Shown here: positions 53,823-64,000 of the stretch, piece after piece | Numbering within the stretch: position 1 is the stretch's first letter | How the letters are laid out: every line of letters starts with the position of its first letter | NCBI RefSeq assembly: GCF_021290385.1 | Contig: NZ_CP089928.1 | Coordinates: 3,676,001-3,740,000, forward strand | Length of the DNA stretch: 64,000 nt | Source of the DNA: Microbulbifer sp. YPW16 | GTDB taxonomy: Bacteria; Pseudomonadota; Gammaproteobacteria; Pseudomonadales; Cellvibrionaceae | Direction: 5' to 3' | Made by a program: the position numbers and the translations under genes | Notes under the pieces: model-generated | Seen by the model: only the letters and a program-made list of their open reading frames with translations | What the model was told of the DNA's origin: nothing | Database searches by the model: none

Positions 53823-55088
53823 ATGAGTGAACTGCAATCCTGGCTCGAGCGGCTGGAACGGCTGCACCCGACCGAAATTGAACTGGGCCTCACCCGGGTC
53901 GCCGCTGTGGCCCGGGAACTGGGTGTGGAGAAGCCGGCGCCGCGGGTGATCTCTGTAGCCGGTACCAACGGCAAGGGTTCCTGCGTGGCGACCCTCGAGG
54001 CGCTGTTGCTGGCCGGCAACCGGCGCACCGGGGCCTACAGCTCACCGCACCTGCTGCGATTCAATGAGCGGGTGCGCATCGACGGCCGCGAGGCGACCGA
54101 CACGGAGCTGGTCGAGGCTTTTGAGCAGGTGGAGGCCGCCCGCGGCGACACCAGCCTGACCTATTTCGAATTCACCACACTGGCGGCCCTGTGGCTGTTC
54201 CAGCGCGCCGGGGTCGACGTCGCCCTGCTCGAAGTAGGGCTGGGTGGCCGCCTGGATGCGGTGAACCTGGTGGATGCAGACCTGGCCGTCATCACCAGCG
54301 TGGCAGTGGACCACGAGGCCTGGCTGGGCAGCGACCGGGAGGTAATTGGCCGCGAGAAGGCCGGTATCCTGCGCCCCGGCAGCCCCTTTGTCTGTGCCGA
54401 CCCGGAGCCGCCGCTGTCGGTAGTTTCCGCGGGTGCCAGCATGGGGGCCGAAGGCTACTTCCTGGGCTCCGAATACCACCTCGACGATGACTGCTTCCGC
54501 TTCGGTGAGCGGGAGATTCGCATACCTGCGGATATTGCGCTGCCGCGTCTCAGTATTGCTGCCGCGCTGGCGGCGCTACTGGTGCTGGACGCCATGCCGG
54601 CGGTGGCGGATGAGGAGGTGACCGGTATCCTGGCCGGCCTGCAGCTGCCCGGCCGCTGCCAGCGCCTGCGGTGGCGGGGCCGGGAACTGTTGCTGGACGT
54701 GGGCCACAACCCGGCAGCCGCGGCCTACCTGGCCCGATGGCTGGCGGAGCACCCGGTGGCGGGCCAGACCCGGGCGCTGGTGGCGGCAATGGCCGACAAG
54801 GACCTGGTGGGCCTGTTTGCGCCGCTGGCGCAGGTGGTGGACGCCTGGTGCCCGTCCCTGCTGCCGGGCAATGACCGGGCCGCCGGCTGCGAGGCGCTGC
54901 TGGCGGGGCTGGAAGCGGCCGGGGTGCCTTCCGCGCGGGTCAGTGCCGACTGCCCCGCCGTGGCGGCGGCAATGGACCGCCTGGTCGCCGATACCGGGAG
55001 CGATGACAGGTTGCTTGTTTTCGGTTCTTTCTTTACCGTTGCAGAAGTTTTACAACACGTACGAGATGACATCGATGGCGAGTCGTGA
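53823..55088 (+). CDS. folC: dihydrofolate synthase / folylpolyglutamate synthase
   Basis: 421 residues, Mur-ligase superfamily. Adds glutamate to dihydropteroate and extends folylpolyglutamate. ATP loop VAGTNGKGSCVATLEALLLAG, GAYSSPHLLRFNERVRIDGREA, LLEVGLGGRLDAVN and a Mur-type C-terminal domain (RLRWRGRELLLDVGHNPAAA). ATG at 53823. Overlaps the next gene by about 14 bases. Folate pathway partner of folE further left. Confidence 0.94.
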   Translation: MSELQSWLERLERLHPTEIELGLTRVAAVARELGVEKPAPRVISVAGTNGKGSCVATLEALLLAGNRRTGAYSSPHLLRFNERVRIDGREATDTELVEAFEQVEAARGDTSLTYFEFTTLAALWLFQRAGVDVALLEVGLGGRLDAVNLVDADLAVITSVAVDHEAWLGSDREVIGREKAGILRPGSPFVCADPEPPLSVVSAGASMGAEGYFLGSEYHLDDDCFRFGEREIRIPADIALPRLSIAAALAALLVLDAMPAVADEEVTGILAGLQLPGRCQRLRWRGRELLLDVGHNPAAAAYLARWLAEHPVAGQTRALVAAMADKDLVGLFAPLAQVVDAWCPSLLPGNDRAAGCEALLAGLEAAGVPSARVSADCPAVAAAMDRLVADTGSDDRLLVFGSFFTVAEVLQHVRDDIDGES

Positions 55089-55692
55089 TCGCGCCCCGGG
55101 TAAGCGGGGGCGCCTGGACGATGGCTTCAAGCAGCGTATCGTGGGCGCGCTGGTATTGGCTGCGCTCGCGGTGATATTCCTGCCGTCCCTCTTCGATCGC
55201 GAGGGGGCGCGCTATATCGATGTCACCAGCCAGATCCCGCCGGCCCCGGATATCCAGCCGATCCGGATCGCCGAGCCCGAACCAGTGGCCGATGCCGCCC
55301 CGGCACCGCATCCCGATGACGCATTCCAGCCCGCCCTGGCCAGTGAACCCGCTGAGCCCGAGCCGGCCCCGGCGGAGCCCGCCGCCGAAGCGGACCAGCA
55401 GGCACAGCCGGGGAAGGTGGCCGATGCACCGGTGCTGGATGCCCGCGGCCTGCCAGTGGCCTGGGTGGTGCAGGTAGCTTCCTACAGTCGCGGTGACCGG
55501 GCCGAATCCCTCCGCAACCGCCTGATGGACGAGGGTTACAAGGCTTTTACCCGCGAAGTGAGCACGGACAGGGGGCGCTATACCCGCGTGTTCGTGGGTC
55601 CCAAAACCAGCAAGGCCGATGCCGGTGTGGTCAAGCGGGAGCTGGACCAGCTGCTGGACGTGCAGACGCTGGTGCTGCGCTTCAAGGCATGA
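55075..55692 (+). CDS. dedD: SPOR-domain protein, DedD-like
   Basis: 205 residues from the ATG at 55075 (an ATG three codons upstream is also possible). One hydrophobic segment near 20-36 (IVGALVLAALAVIFLPSLF) after a basic N-terminus, then a Pro/Ala/Glu-rich periplasmic linker, then a SPOR domain at about 127-205 (AWVVQVASYSRGDRAESLRNRLMDEGYKAF ... TRVFVGPKTSKADAG). SPOR domains bind denuded peptidoglycan at the division septum. Overlaps folC and is followed by cvpA, the common folC-dedD-cvpA-purF order. Confidence 0.88.
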   Translation: MASRDRAPGKRGRLDDGFKQRIVGALVLAALAVIFLPSLFDREGARYIDVTSQIPPAPDIQPIRIAEPEPVADAAPAPHPDDAFQPALASEPAEPEPAPAEPAAEADQQAQPGKVADAPVLDARGLPVAWVVQVASYSRGDRAESLRNRLMDEGYKAFTREVSTDRGRYTRVFVGPKTSKADAGVVKRELDQLLDVQTLVLRFKA

Positions 55693-55854
55693 TGCGGGAC
55701 CACGCGGTCAGCATTGTGAAATCCCATTGCCAAATGCCATATACATTGGGCTGCAGCTCCTAATGATCCATGCTTTTGCGAACAGCTTCACGCGCCGGGT
55801 CCGGTAAGTTAGAATGCGCGCTTCTCGCGGCAGCTGCCGAGGCAGGTAGGTTGA

Positions 55855-56346
55855 ATGAATTGGGCTGACTGGACCATCCTGGCTATCGTGGCCATTTCCA
55901 CGCTGATTGGTCTCAGCCGGGGATTCGTACGCGAAATCCTCTCCCTGCTCACCTGGGTTGCCGCCTTTGTGATCGCCATGATGTTCCGCGATGAGCTCGC
56001 CCCACTACTCTCTATGGTAGATACCCCTTCCCTGCGGGCGATAGCAGCCTTTGCCATCCTGTTCCTGTTCACGCTGCTGGCCGGTGCCGGCCTGAATATG
56101 ACGCTGTCGGCTTTTGTCGAGGCCACCGGCCTGTCGGGGACCGACCGCACCCTGGGAATGGTTTTCGGCCTGCTGCGGGGCACCATCATCGTGCTGGCAC
56201 TGCTGATACTGGCACCGGCGCTGATTCCGGTGGAGGGGGACACCTGGTGGCAGGAGTCGACGCTGATTCCCCATTTCCTCGAGTTTGAGGATCACGCACG
56301 GCGGGCCGCCGAGGCGATCCAGGACTTTTTTGTAGAATTGTTTTAA
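55855..56346 (+). CDS. cvpA: CvpA family membrane protein
   Basis: 163 residues with four membrane helices (about 5-21, 26-48, 60-82, 100-125), opening [38 protein letters not shown], the standard CvpA N-terminus. CvpA is linked to colicin V production and envelope resistance in E. coli, mechanism unknown. ATG at 55855. Directly before purF, as in most gammaproteobacteria. Confidence 0.9.
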   Translation: MNWADWTILAIVAISTLIGLSRGFVREILSLLTWVAAFVIAMMFRDELAPLLSMVDTPSLRAIAAFAILFLFTLLAGAGLNMTLSAFVEATGLSGTDRTLGMVFGLLRGTIIVLALLILAPALIPVEGDTWWQESTLIPHFLEFEDHARRAAEAIQDFFVELF

Positions 56347-56390
56347 CCGGGCGGCGCAGCTGCCCCAAGACGACCAGTAGGGCTAAGACT

Positions 56391-57878
<1,488 letters not shown>

Positions 57879-57904
57879 ACCGGCTGCTTGCAGCCGGAAC
57901 CTGG

Positions 57905-57926
57905 AAGGAGCGGCCGCTGGCCGCGA
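57905..57926. repeat. single REP-like palindrome, second type
   Basis: AAGGAGCGGCCGCTGGCCGCGA is the same type as the palindrome at 33128-33150 (GTAGGAGCGGCCCCTGG), common in pseudomonad-like genomes. It follows the purF stop by about 25 bp. Confidence 0.55.
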
Positions 57927-58104
57927 AAACACCGGGGCAATTGCCAGCTTCGTATCTCCTCCTCCCCTGGCCCGGCGCAGTCCGGGCCAGTCTCTTCCGC
58001 CTTCCTCGTGCCCAAGCCGCCCTTACCGGGGATTGGCAGTTTATTATTCTGCCGCCATCGTTCATCATTGACTGTTCACGACTCATCGGTACCCGGGACG
58101 GTTT

Positions 58105-59289
58105 ATGTTCGAAGACGACGATTACTCCCTGGAGACCCTGGCGGTTCGCGCCGGGCAGGTGCGCTCACCGGAGGGCGAGCACTCCGAGGCCATGTTCCTC
58201 ACCTCCAGTTATGTTTTTCCCTCTGCGGCCGAGGCCGCCGCGCGTTTTTCCGGTGAATCCCCCGGCAACGTCTATTCGCGCTATACCAATCCCACCGTGC
58301 GTATGTTCGAGGAACGTATCGCCGCGCTAGAGGGCGGCGAAGCCGCGGTGGCCACTTCCAGTGGCATGGCGGCGATCCTGAGCCTGTGTATGGCACTGCT
58401 GAAAAGCGGTGACAAGGTGATCTGCTCGCGCAGCGTATTCGGCACCACCACGGCACTGTTTACCCGCTACATGCAAAAATTTGGCGTGCGCGTGGCATTT
58501 GTCGATCTCACCGATATGCAGGCCTGGCGCGAGGCGCTGGACGGCGATACGAAGCTGTTGTTTATGGAGACGCCGTCCAACCCCCTGTGCGAGGTGGCGG
58601 ACATCCGCGAGCTGGCGGAGCTGGCCCACAGCGCCGGCGCCCAGCTGGTGGTGGATAACTGTTTCTGTACCCCGGCACTGCAGCGCCCGCTGGAGCTGGG
58701 TGCGGACATCGTGGTGCATTCCGCCACCAAGTACCTGGATGGGCAGGGCCGCTGCGTCGGCGGCGTCGCCGTGGGCAGCAAGGAAGTCATGGACGAACTG
58801 GTGATCTTCCTGCGCACCGCCGGCCCCAGCATGAGTCCATTCAATGCCTGGGTATTCCTGAAGGGCCTGGAAACGCTGGGTCTGCGCATGCAGGCGCATT
58901 CCAACAACGCGCTGGCGCTGGCCTGGTGGCTGGACGAGCAGGATGCGGTTGAGAAGGTAAATTACACCGGCCTGCCCAAGCACCCGGGTCACCTGCTGGC
59001 AGCCAGCCAGCAGCGCGCCTTCGGCGGTGTGCTGAGCTTCCGCGTGCGCGGTGGTCGGGAAGAGGCCTGGAAGGTGATCGACGCCTGCCGGATCTTTTCT
59101 GTTACCGCCAACCTCGGTGATGCCAAGAGCACCATCGTGCACCCGGCCACCACCACCCATGGCCGTCTCAGTGAAGAGGACAAGGCCCGCGCCGGGATTA
59201 CCGAGAACCTGATCCGGGTCTCGGTGGGTCTGGAGAATGTCGACGACTTGCAGCGCGACCTGGCCCGCGGCCTGGCGACGCTGGCGTAA
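58105..59289 (+). CDS. metZ: O-succinylhomoserine sulfhydrylase
   Basis: 394 residues, Cys/Met metabolism PLP family. Direct sulfhydrylation of O-succinylhomoserine to homocysteine. PLP Lys in VHSATKYLDGQGRCVGGV (about 209), tyrosine in SRYTNPTVRMFEERIAALEGGEAA, and the ATSSGMAAILSL phosphate loop. The MetZ/MetY group is distinguished from cystathionine gamma-synthase only by similarity, so that alternative cannot be excluded. Follows purF as in Pseudomonas. ATG start. Confidence 0.9.
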   Translation: MFEDDDYSLETLAVRAGQVRSPEGEHSEAMFLTSSYVFPSAAEAAARFSGESPGNVYSRYTNPTVRMFEERIAALEGGEAAVATSSGMAAILSLCMALLKSGDKVICSRSVFGTTTALFTRYMQKFGVRVAFVDLTDMQAWREALDGDTKLLFMETPSNPLCEVADIRELAELAHSAGAQLVVDNCFCTPALQRPLELGADIVVHSATKYLDGQGRCVGGVAVGSKEVMDELVIFLRTAGPSMSPFNAWVFLKGLETLGLRMQAHSNNALALAWWLDEQDAVEKVNYTGLPKHPGHLLAASQQRAFGGVLSFRVRGGREEAWKVIDACRIFSVTANLGDAKSTIVHPATTTHGRLSEEDKARAGITENLIRVSVGLENVDDLQRDLARGLATLA

Positions 59290-59472
59290 CTGGCACTGCC
59301 CCAAGAGGGCGGCGGCGCCATTTGTGCGTTGTCGCGCAGAGTCGCGCAGGCATCAACCTATCATTACAGGTTGTTGCCATCGAAAGTCCTGTGCCCCGCG
59401 CTGTAAAGCGGCTGGCGGGATCGGCGGGGATGCCCGCCACATGTAGAAAAACCGAGCTGTAATGGATTAGCC

Positions 59473-60384
59473 GTGCAAAAAATCATTTCCGCAGTCGTCG
59501 CCGATATCGGCAAGGTGTTACTGGGCAAGGACCACCAGGTAAAACTGGCCCTGGCCTGCCTGCTCTCCCGCGGGCACCTGTTGATCGAGGACCTGCCCGG
59601 CATGGGCAAAACCACCCTGGCCCATGCCCTGGCGCAGGCACTGGGCCTGTCCTACAAGCGGGTGCAGTTCACCAGCGACATGCTGCCGGCGGATATTGTC
59701 GGGGTTTCGATCTTTGAGCGCGACAGCGGCAGTTTCCGTTTCCACGAGGGGCCGGTATTCAGCCAGCTGTTGCTGGCCGACGAAATCAACCGCGCCTCGC
59801 CCAAGACCCAGAGCGCCCTGCTGGAGGCCATGGAGGAGCGCCAGGTGAGTGTCGATGGCGAGACCCGCCCATTGCCACAGCCGTTCTTCGTCATCGCCAC
59901 CCAGAACCCCATGCACCAGTCCGGTACTTTTAGCCTGCCGGAGTCCCAGCTGGATCGTTTCCTGATGCGTATCAGCCTGGGCTACCCGACCCGCGAGGCG
60001 GAACGGGCCCTGTTCCAGGGCGTGGATCCCCGCGAGCAGCTGCGGCAGCTGCGGCCGCGGCTGGACCGGGCCGGGCTGGCGAAGCTGCAGGCACTGGTGG
60101 GGCAGGTTAAAGCCTCGGCCAGCCTGCTCGATTATCTCGAGCGGCTGGTACTGCACACGCGCCAGAGCCAGGAGTGCCCGGTGGGACTGTCGCCGCGCGG
60201 GGCGCTGGCGCTATTGCATGCGGCGCGGGCCTGGGCGCTGATTCACGCCCGTGGGCATGTGGTGCCTGAGGATATCCAGGCAGTGCTGCCGGCAGTGGCG
60301 GGACACCGCCTGCAAAGTGAAAGTGGTGACGGCGCGCAACTGGTGGAGCGCCTGATTCGCCAGGTCGACGTCATCGCGGCCTGA
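59473..60384 (+). CDS. MoxR-type AAA ATPase
   Basis: 303 residues, GTG start at 59473. AAA+ ATPase of the MoxR group, thought to act as a chaperone for a metal or protein partner. Walker A LLIEDLPGMGKTTLAHALA, Walker B FSQLLLADEINRASPKTQSALLEAMEER, sensor IATQNPMHQSGTFSLPESQLDRFLM, and the C-terminal VGLSPRGALALLHAARAWALI. Next to a DUF58 gene (5 bp) and tgpA, the common trio. Confidence 0.92.
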   Translation: MQKIISAVVADIGKVLLGKDHQVKLALACLLSRGHLLIEDLPGMGKTTLAHALAQALGLSYKRVQFTSDMLPADIVGVSIFERDSGSFRFHEGPVFSQLLLADEINRASPKTQSALLEAMEERQVSVDGETRPLPQPFFVIATQNPMHQSGTFSLPESQLDRFLMRISLGYPTREAERALFQGVDPREQLRQLRPRLDRAGLAKLQALVGQVKASASLLDYLERLVLHTRQSQECPVGLSPRGALALLHAARAWALIHARGHVVPEDIQAVLPAVAGHRLQSESGDGAQLVERLIRQVDVIAA

Positions 60385-60389
60385 CCGGC

Positions 60390-61388
60390 ATGGCAATTCC
60401 CCCCAACGCGCAGGGCGATACGACCGGTTCCTGGCGCAGGCGCTGGCGCCTGCTGATGTCCGACTGGCTGGACCGGCGTGCGCCGCCAGCCTCGCAGGTA
60501 GTGCTGGACCACCGACGGCTGTTTATCCTGCCCACCCGCGCCGGGCTGGCGTTCCTGCTGGTAATCGTCCTGTTGTGGCTGCTGGCCACCAACTACGAGA
60601 ACAACCTGGTGTTCGCCCTCGCATTCCTGCTCGCCAGCCTGTTCGCAGTGCTGCCGCTGCATACCTTTGCCAACCTGGCCGGCCTGGAGATTCGCCTGCT
60701 GGATACCGGCACCGCGTATGCCGGGGACTTTGCCACCGCACGACTGGCGGCGGCACGGGGCAAACAGCGCCCGGGAGAGCATATTTCCATCGGCTGGCGG
60801 GAGTCCGAGCCGGTAACCCTGCAACTGGAAGCGGGGCAGGAAACCGAGGTGGAGATCACCCTGCCGGTGGTGCGTCGCGGCCTGGTGCGCGCACCCCGCC
60901 TGCTAATCGAGAGCCGTTTCCCGCTGGGACTGTTCCGTTGCTGGAGCTGGGTCGACCTGGATGTTGAGTTCCTGGTCTACCCCCAGCCGAAACCGGCCGG
61001 CCCCCTGCCGCTGGGTGAGTCACTGGCAGAAGGGGAGGCGGAGCAGAAGCGCCGCGGTGGCGATGATTTTTCCGGGTTGCGTCCCTACCAGCCCGGCCAC
61101 TCGTTGCGCCAGGTGGCCTGGAAGCAGTTTGCTGCAGGCCGCGACCTGCACAGCAAGGATCATGAGACCGGTGTGGACAGCCGCCTGTGGCTGGACTGGG
61201 ACCTGCTCGGGGGCCGGGATGTGGAGACCCGGCTGAGTAACCTGTGTCACTGGGTGCTGGAGGCAGACCGCCAGCAGCTGGCTTATGGCCTGCGACTGCC
61301 CGGCCGTGTGATAGAGCCCGGTGGCGGCGATGTCCACCGTCGGCAGCTGCTGGCGGCATTGGCGCGCTTTCCGGTGCAGGGGGTCTGA
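60390..61388 (+). CDS. DUF58 domain protein
   Basis: 332 residues. Two membrane helices in the N-terminal part (about 50-72 and 76-95) after a basic start, then a soluble region holding the DUF58 core GGDDFSGLRPYQPGHSLRQVAWKQFAAGRDLHSKD. DUF58 proteins sit beside MoxR ATPases and transglutaminases; function not fixed. ATG start; five bases after moxR; its stop shares one base with the tgpA ATG. Confidence 0.9.
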   Translation: MAIPPNAQGDTTGSWRRRWRLLMSDWLDRRAPPASQVVLDHRRLFILPTRAGLAFLLVIVLLWLLATNYENNLVFALAFLLASLFAVLPLHTFANLAGLEIRLLDTGTAYAGDFATARLAAARGKQRPGEHISIGWRESEPVTLQLEAGQETEVEITLPVVRRGLVRAPRLLIESRFPLGLFRCWSWVDLDVEFLVYPQPKPAGPLPLGESLAEGEAEQKRRGGDDFSGLRPYQPGHSLRQVAWKQFAAGRDLHSKDHETGVDSRLWLDWDLLGGRDVETRLSNLCHWVLEADRQQLAYGLRLPGRVIEPGGGDVHRRQLLAALARFPVQGV

Positions 61389-63397
61389 TGGCTTATTCCG
61401 GACGACTACCGCGCGAAAGCCTGTTGTGGATATTTGCGGCACAGTTCGCCGTCCTGTTGCCGCACTTCGCGCGCCTGCCACTGTGGATTGTCGCTGGCTG
61501 GGTACTGGCGGCCTGGTGGCGGGCCGAGGTTTCCCGCGGGCGCCGAGAGCTGCCGGGCAGAATGATCAAGCTGGTGGCAGTTGCCTTGGTGGTCGGCGGC
61601 CTGGTGTTGTCCTACGGGCATTGGTTTGCGCTGGAGCCCATGGTGGCGCTGCTGGCCGTATCGTTTACCCTCAAGAACCTGGAACTGGTAACCCGGCGGG
61701 ATGCGTTCCTCAGCCTGTTGCTGGCGTATTTTGTCGCCGCGACCCTGTTTATTTTCGACCAGGGAATTCCTCACGCCATATACGGGGTGCTGGCGGTCCT
61801 GGTGGTCACCGCCGCGCTGGTGGCGCAGGCGGGGGCGGGCAGTGCGAGGCCGCGGCGTGCGCTCGGGTTGTCTGCGCGCCTGCTGGCGCAGTCAGTACCC
61901 CTGATGCTGCTGTTGTTCCTGGTCATGCCGCGCCTGGGGCCGCTGTGGGCGGTGCCGCAGGAGGATGCCTCCGCCACCACCGGGGTTTCGGACAGTATGT
62001 CGCCGGGGGACTTCGCCAACCTGTCCAAATCCGACAAGCCGGCGCTGCGGATTACCTTTGACGGGCCGGTGCCGCCACCGGAACAGCGCTACTGGCGCGG
62101 CCTGGTGTATGCCGATTTCGATGGACGTCGCTGGAGCCAGGGCTTTGGTGTGGACCCCCGCGAGGGCGGCCAGGTGTTCTGGCGCGATAATGAGGTGGCA
62201 TTACCCGAGGTCGGTCCCCGTTACCGCTACCAGGTGATCCAGGAACCCACCCGCAGCCAGTGGTTGTTCGCCATGGCGCGCCCGCACTCCGCTACCGACG
62301 GGGTGGGGGAGACCCGCGACGATCGCCTGGTGCGGTCGGAGCCGGTGTTCAGTCGCCTTGCCTACGAGGTGCGTTCCTGGCCACGTGACAGCATCAATGA
62401 AGTGACGCCAATGGGTGATTTTGACCGGCGGCGCAACCTGCAGCTGCCGGACGGCGGAAATCCCCGTGCCCGGGAGTGGGCCGCTCGCCTGCGGGCGCAG
62501 GGACTGTCACCCAGCGAAACCTCCGACGCGGTGCTGTCGTTCTTCAATCAGCAATTTACCTATACCCTCGCGCCACCTTCACTGGGTGCGGATACCGTCG
62601 ATGGATTCCTCTACGATACCCAGCGGGGCTTCTGTGAGCACTTTGCCGGCAGCTACGTGTTCATGATGCGCGCCGCGGGCATTCCGGCGCGTGTAGTGGC
62701 CGGCTACCAGGGCGGTGAGTGGGTCGAGGGGGAAGAGTACCTGCTGGTGCGCCAGTACGACGCCCATGCCTGGGCCGAGATCTGGACCGGTGAGCGCGGC
62801 TGGCAGCGGGTGGATCCCACTGCTGCAGTGGCGCCGGAGCGGGTACGCAATGGCCTGCAGACAGCCGCGGCGGATGAGTTTATGCGCGATGCGCTGGTGC
62901 CCTTACACCGCTTCCCGGTCCTGAAGCGGTTGCAGTTGCAGTGGGATATGATCAATTACCGCTGGTACCGCACGGTGGTGGGCTTTGACAGCCAGCGCCA
63001 GCAGGACCTGCTGCGCGAGCTGCTGGGCCAGGTTACCAGTGCGCGCCTGGCACTGCTGGTGGCGCTGCCCGCGGTGGGGGCGCTGCTGGGTATCTGGGCC
63101 TGGTTGTGGTTCAGTGGGCGAGGTCGCAGGGCACCGCCGGCGGCCCGGCTCTACCGGCGATTCTGTCGCCGGCTGGCCCGCTACGGTGTGGAGCGCCGCC
63201 CGGGGGAGGCACCGGCGGACTTCGCCGCCCGGGTAGGGCGGGAGTTACCGCACCTGGGCCCTATGGCGCGGAGTATCACCACGGCCTACCAGCGGGCCGC
63301 CTATGCTGACGACCCGGCCGCGCTGGTACAGTTGCGCCGCCTGTTACGCGGTTTCTGGCCGCGATTGCGTCGTGGACCGGCCCCGGGGCAGGGGTGA
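61388..63397 (+). CDS. tgpA: transglutaminase-like membrane protein TgpA
   Basis: 669 residues from the ATG at 61388, which overlaps the previous stop by one base. About six N-terminal membrane helices (to about 180), an extended periplasmic region, then a transglutaminase core with Cys in RGFCEHFAGSY (about 416), His in QYDAHAWAEIW (about 458) and Asp in WQRVDPTAAV (about 475), and one more helix near 553-575 before a basic C-terminal domain. In Pseudomonas aeruginosa TgpA is essential. Same operon as moxR and the DUF58 gene. Confidence 0.9.
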   Translation: MAYSGRLPRESLLWIFAAQFAVLLPHFARLPLWIVAGWVLAAWWRAEVSRGRRELPGRMIKLVAVALVVGGLVLSYGHWFALEPMVALLAVSFTLKNLELVTRRDAFLSLLLAYFVAATLFIFDQGIPHAIYGVLAVLVVTAALVAQAGAGSARPRRALGLSARLLAQSVPLMLLLFLVMPRLGPLWAVPQEDASATTGVSDSMSPGDFANLSKSDKPALRITFDGPVPPPEQRYWRGLVYADFDGRRWSQGFGVDPREGGQVFWRDNEVALPEVGPRYRYQVIQEPTRSQWLFAMARPHSATDGVGETRDDRLVRSEPVFSRLAYEVRSWPRDSINEVTPMGDFDRRRNLQLPDGGNPRAREWAARLRAQGLSPSETSDAVLSFFNQQFTYTLAPPSLGADTVDGFLYDTQRGFCEHFAGSYVFMMRAAGIPARVVAGYQGGEWVEGEEYLLVRQYDAHAWAEIWTGERGWQRVDPTAAVAPERVRNGLQTAAADEFMRDALVPLHRFPVLKRLQLQWDMINYRWYRTVVGFDSQRQQDLLRELLGQVTSARLALLVALPAVGALLGIWAWLWFSGRGRRAPPAARLYRRFCRRLARYGVERRPGEAPADFAARVGRELPHLGPMARSITTAYQRAAYADDPAALVQLRRLLRGFWPRLRRGPAPGQG

Positions 63398-63405
63398 GGT
63401 AAACC

Positions 63406-63423
63406 ATGTTCGGATTCAAATAA
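63406..63423 (+). promoter_or_regulatory. possible leader mini-ORF
   Basis: ATG followed by four codons (MFGFK) and TAA, preceded by GGGGTGAGG. The stop overlaps the ATG of the MFS gene as TAATG. It may couple translation of the downstream gene, or be chance. Confidence 0.25.
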
Positions 63424-64000
63424 TGTCGCTGATCAGCTTGCCGGCCAGGTTACACGCGTTCCTGGCAGGGTACGGATGTACGTCACTGGCCACCGGGCTG
63501 CAGGTAATCCTGTTGCCCTGGATCGCGGTGGCGGTGGTGGAGCTTCCGGCACTGCACCTGGGCTGGGTACAGGCCTCGGTGCTGCTGCCCAACCTGCTGT
63601 TCCTGCTGCTGGGCGGAGTACTGGCGGATCGCCGCGATGCGGCCTCGGTGGCGGCCATCGCCTGCCTGGGGCTGGCGGCCTGCCACGGCGCCCTGCTGTG
63701 GTATTTCAGCCTGCGACTGCCAGACCTGGCGGTGCTGTTGCTCTACGGTGTGGGCCTGGGGGTGTGCACGGCTTTCCTGCAACCGGCGCGGGATAACCTG
63801 GTGCAGCGCAGCGCCCACAATGACACCGCGCCGGTTTCCCACGACCGGGTGCAGGCCACGGTAACCTGGATGATGCTGGCCCAGTATGGCGGCCAGGCGG
63901 TGGGAATGCTGTTCGCCAGCCGTTTTGACCAGTGGGGCGTCGTCCCCCTGCTGTCCCTGCAGATCGGGGTGCTGCTGGTGGCCGCTGCGCTGCTGTATTC
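63423..64000 (+). CDS. MFS transporter, N-terminal part (cut by window end)
   Basis: About 192 residues visible, no stop before the edge. Reads MSLISLPARLHAFLAGYGCTSLATGLQVILLPWIAVAV..., with several membrane helices and the MFS signature GGVLADRRD between helices 2 and 3 (about residues 61-70). Small-molecule transporter; substrate unknown. Two residues of the motif (Asp, Arg) match the family pattern G-x-x-x-D-R-x-G only partly. The gene continues past position 64000. Confidence 0.8.
   Translation, partial: MSLISLPARLHAFLAGYGCTSLATGLQVILLPWIAVAVVELPALHLGWVQASVLLPNLLFLLLGGVLADRRDAASVAAIACLGLAACHGALLWYFSLRLPDLAVLLLYGVGLGVCTAFLQPARDNLVQRSAHNDTAPVSHDRVQATVTWMMLAQYGGQAVGMLFASRFDQWGVVPLLSLQIGVLLVAAALLY

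Overview
The window looks like chromosomal DNA of a high-GC marine gammaproteobacterium near the Pseudomonadales/Cellvibrionales; Microbulbifer is a plausible genus, but this is inferred from gene order and protein features, not from a search. Pointers are the order asd-usg-fimV-truA-trpF-trpB-trpA-accD-folC-dedD-cvpA-purF-metZ, a NrdA with two ATP-cone domains, a MoxR-DUF58-TgpA locus, and DUF2254 and DUF4389 membrane proteins.

1-6.6 kb is an accessory stretch read on the minus strand: an ArsI-type organoarsenical lyase, an exported amidohydrolase, several small membrane proteins, an RDD protein and a NYN-domain protein. From about 6.6 to 12.5 kb lies a run of AT-richer small genes, all on the minus strand and separated by 79-140 bp imperfect palindromes. 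Their ends read TAACAAG...GCGTTA on the minus strand. These are integron attC sites, so the region is a gene-cassette array. No integrase is visible, so it fits a CALIN (cluster of attC sites lacking an integron integrase). One attC is broken by a complete IS1182-type insertion sequence. The cassette products are mostly unknown; one resembles the Imm32 family, one may be SUKH/SMI1-like, and one is a lipoprotein.

12.8-21.5 kb holds the class Ia ribonucleotide reductase genes nrdA and nrdB (separated by an unusual 650 bp structured gap, with a NrdR-like box and a perfect DnaA box upstream of nrdA), then argD-argF and the monothiol glutaredoxin grxD. A REP-like palindrome cluster with an internal tandem duplication follows. 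22-25.7 kb is an iron and redox group: bacterioferritin, a DUF2254 protein, bacterioferritin-associated ferredoxin and a 2-Cys peroxiredoxin.

26-36.5 kb carries a serine hydrolase, htpG, gpsA, a DUF4389 protein, sixA, an alpha/beta hydrolase, a second REP-like cluster, a tautomerase-type isomerase, folE, prmB and aroC. 36.6-45.5 kb carries an outer-membrane beta-barrel protein, a LysR regulator divergent from leuC-leuD-leuB, then asd, an uncharacterised membrane-anchored protein and usg. 45.7-59.3 kb is the fimV-truA-trpFBA-accD-folC-dedD-cvpA-purF-metZ block. The window ends with moxR, a DUF58 protein, the transglutaminase TgpA, and an MFS transporter cut off by the right edge.

The least explained material is the cassette array with its disrupted attC sites, the structured nrdA-nrdB spacer, and the palindromic repeat clusters.
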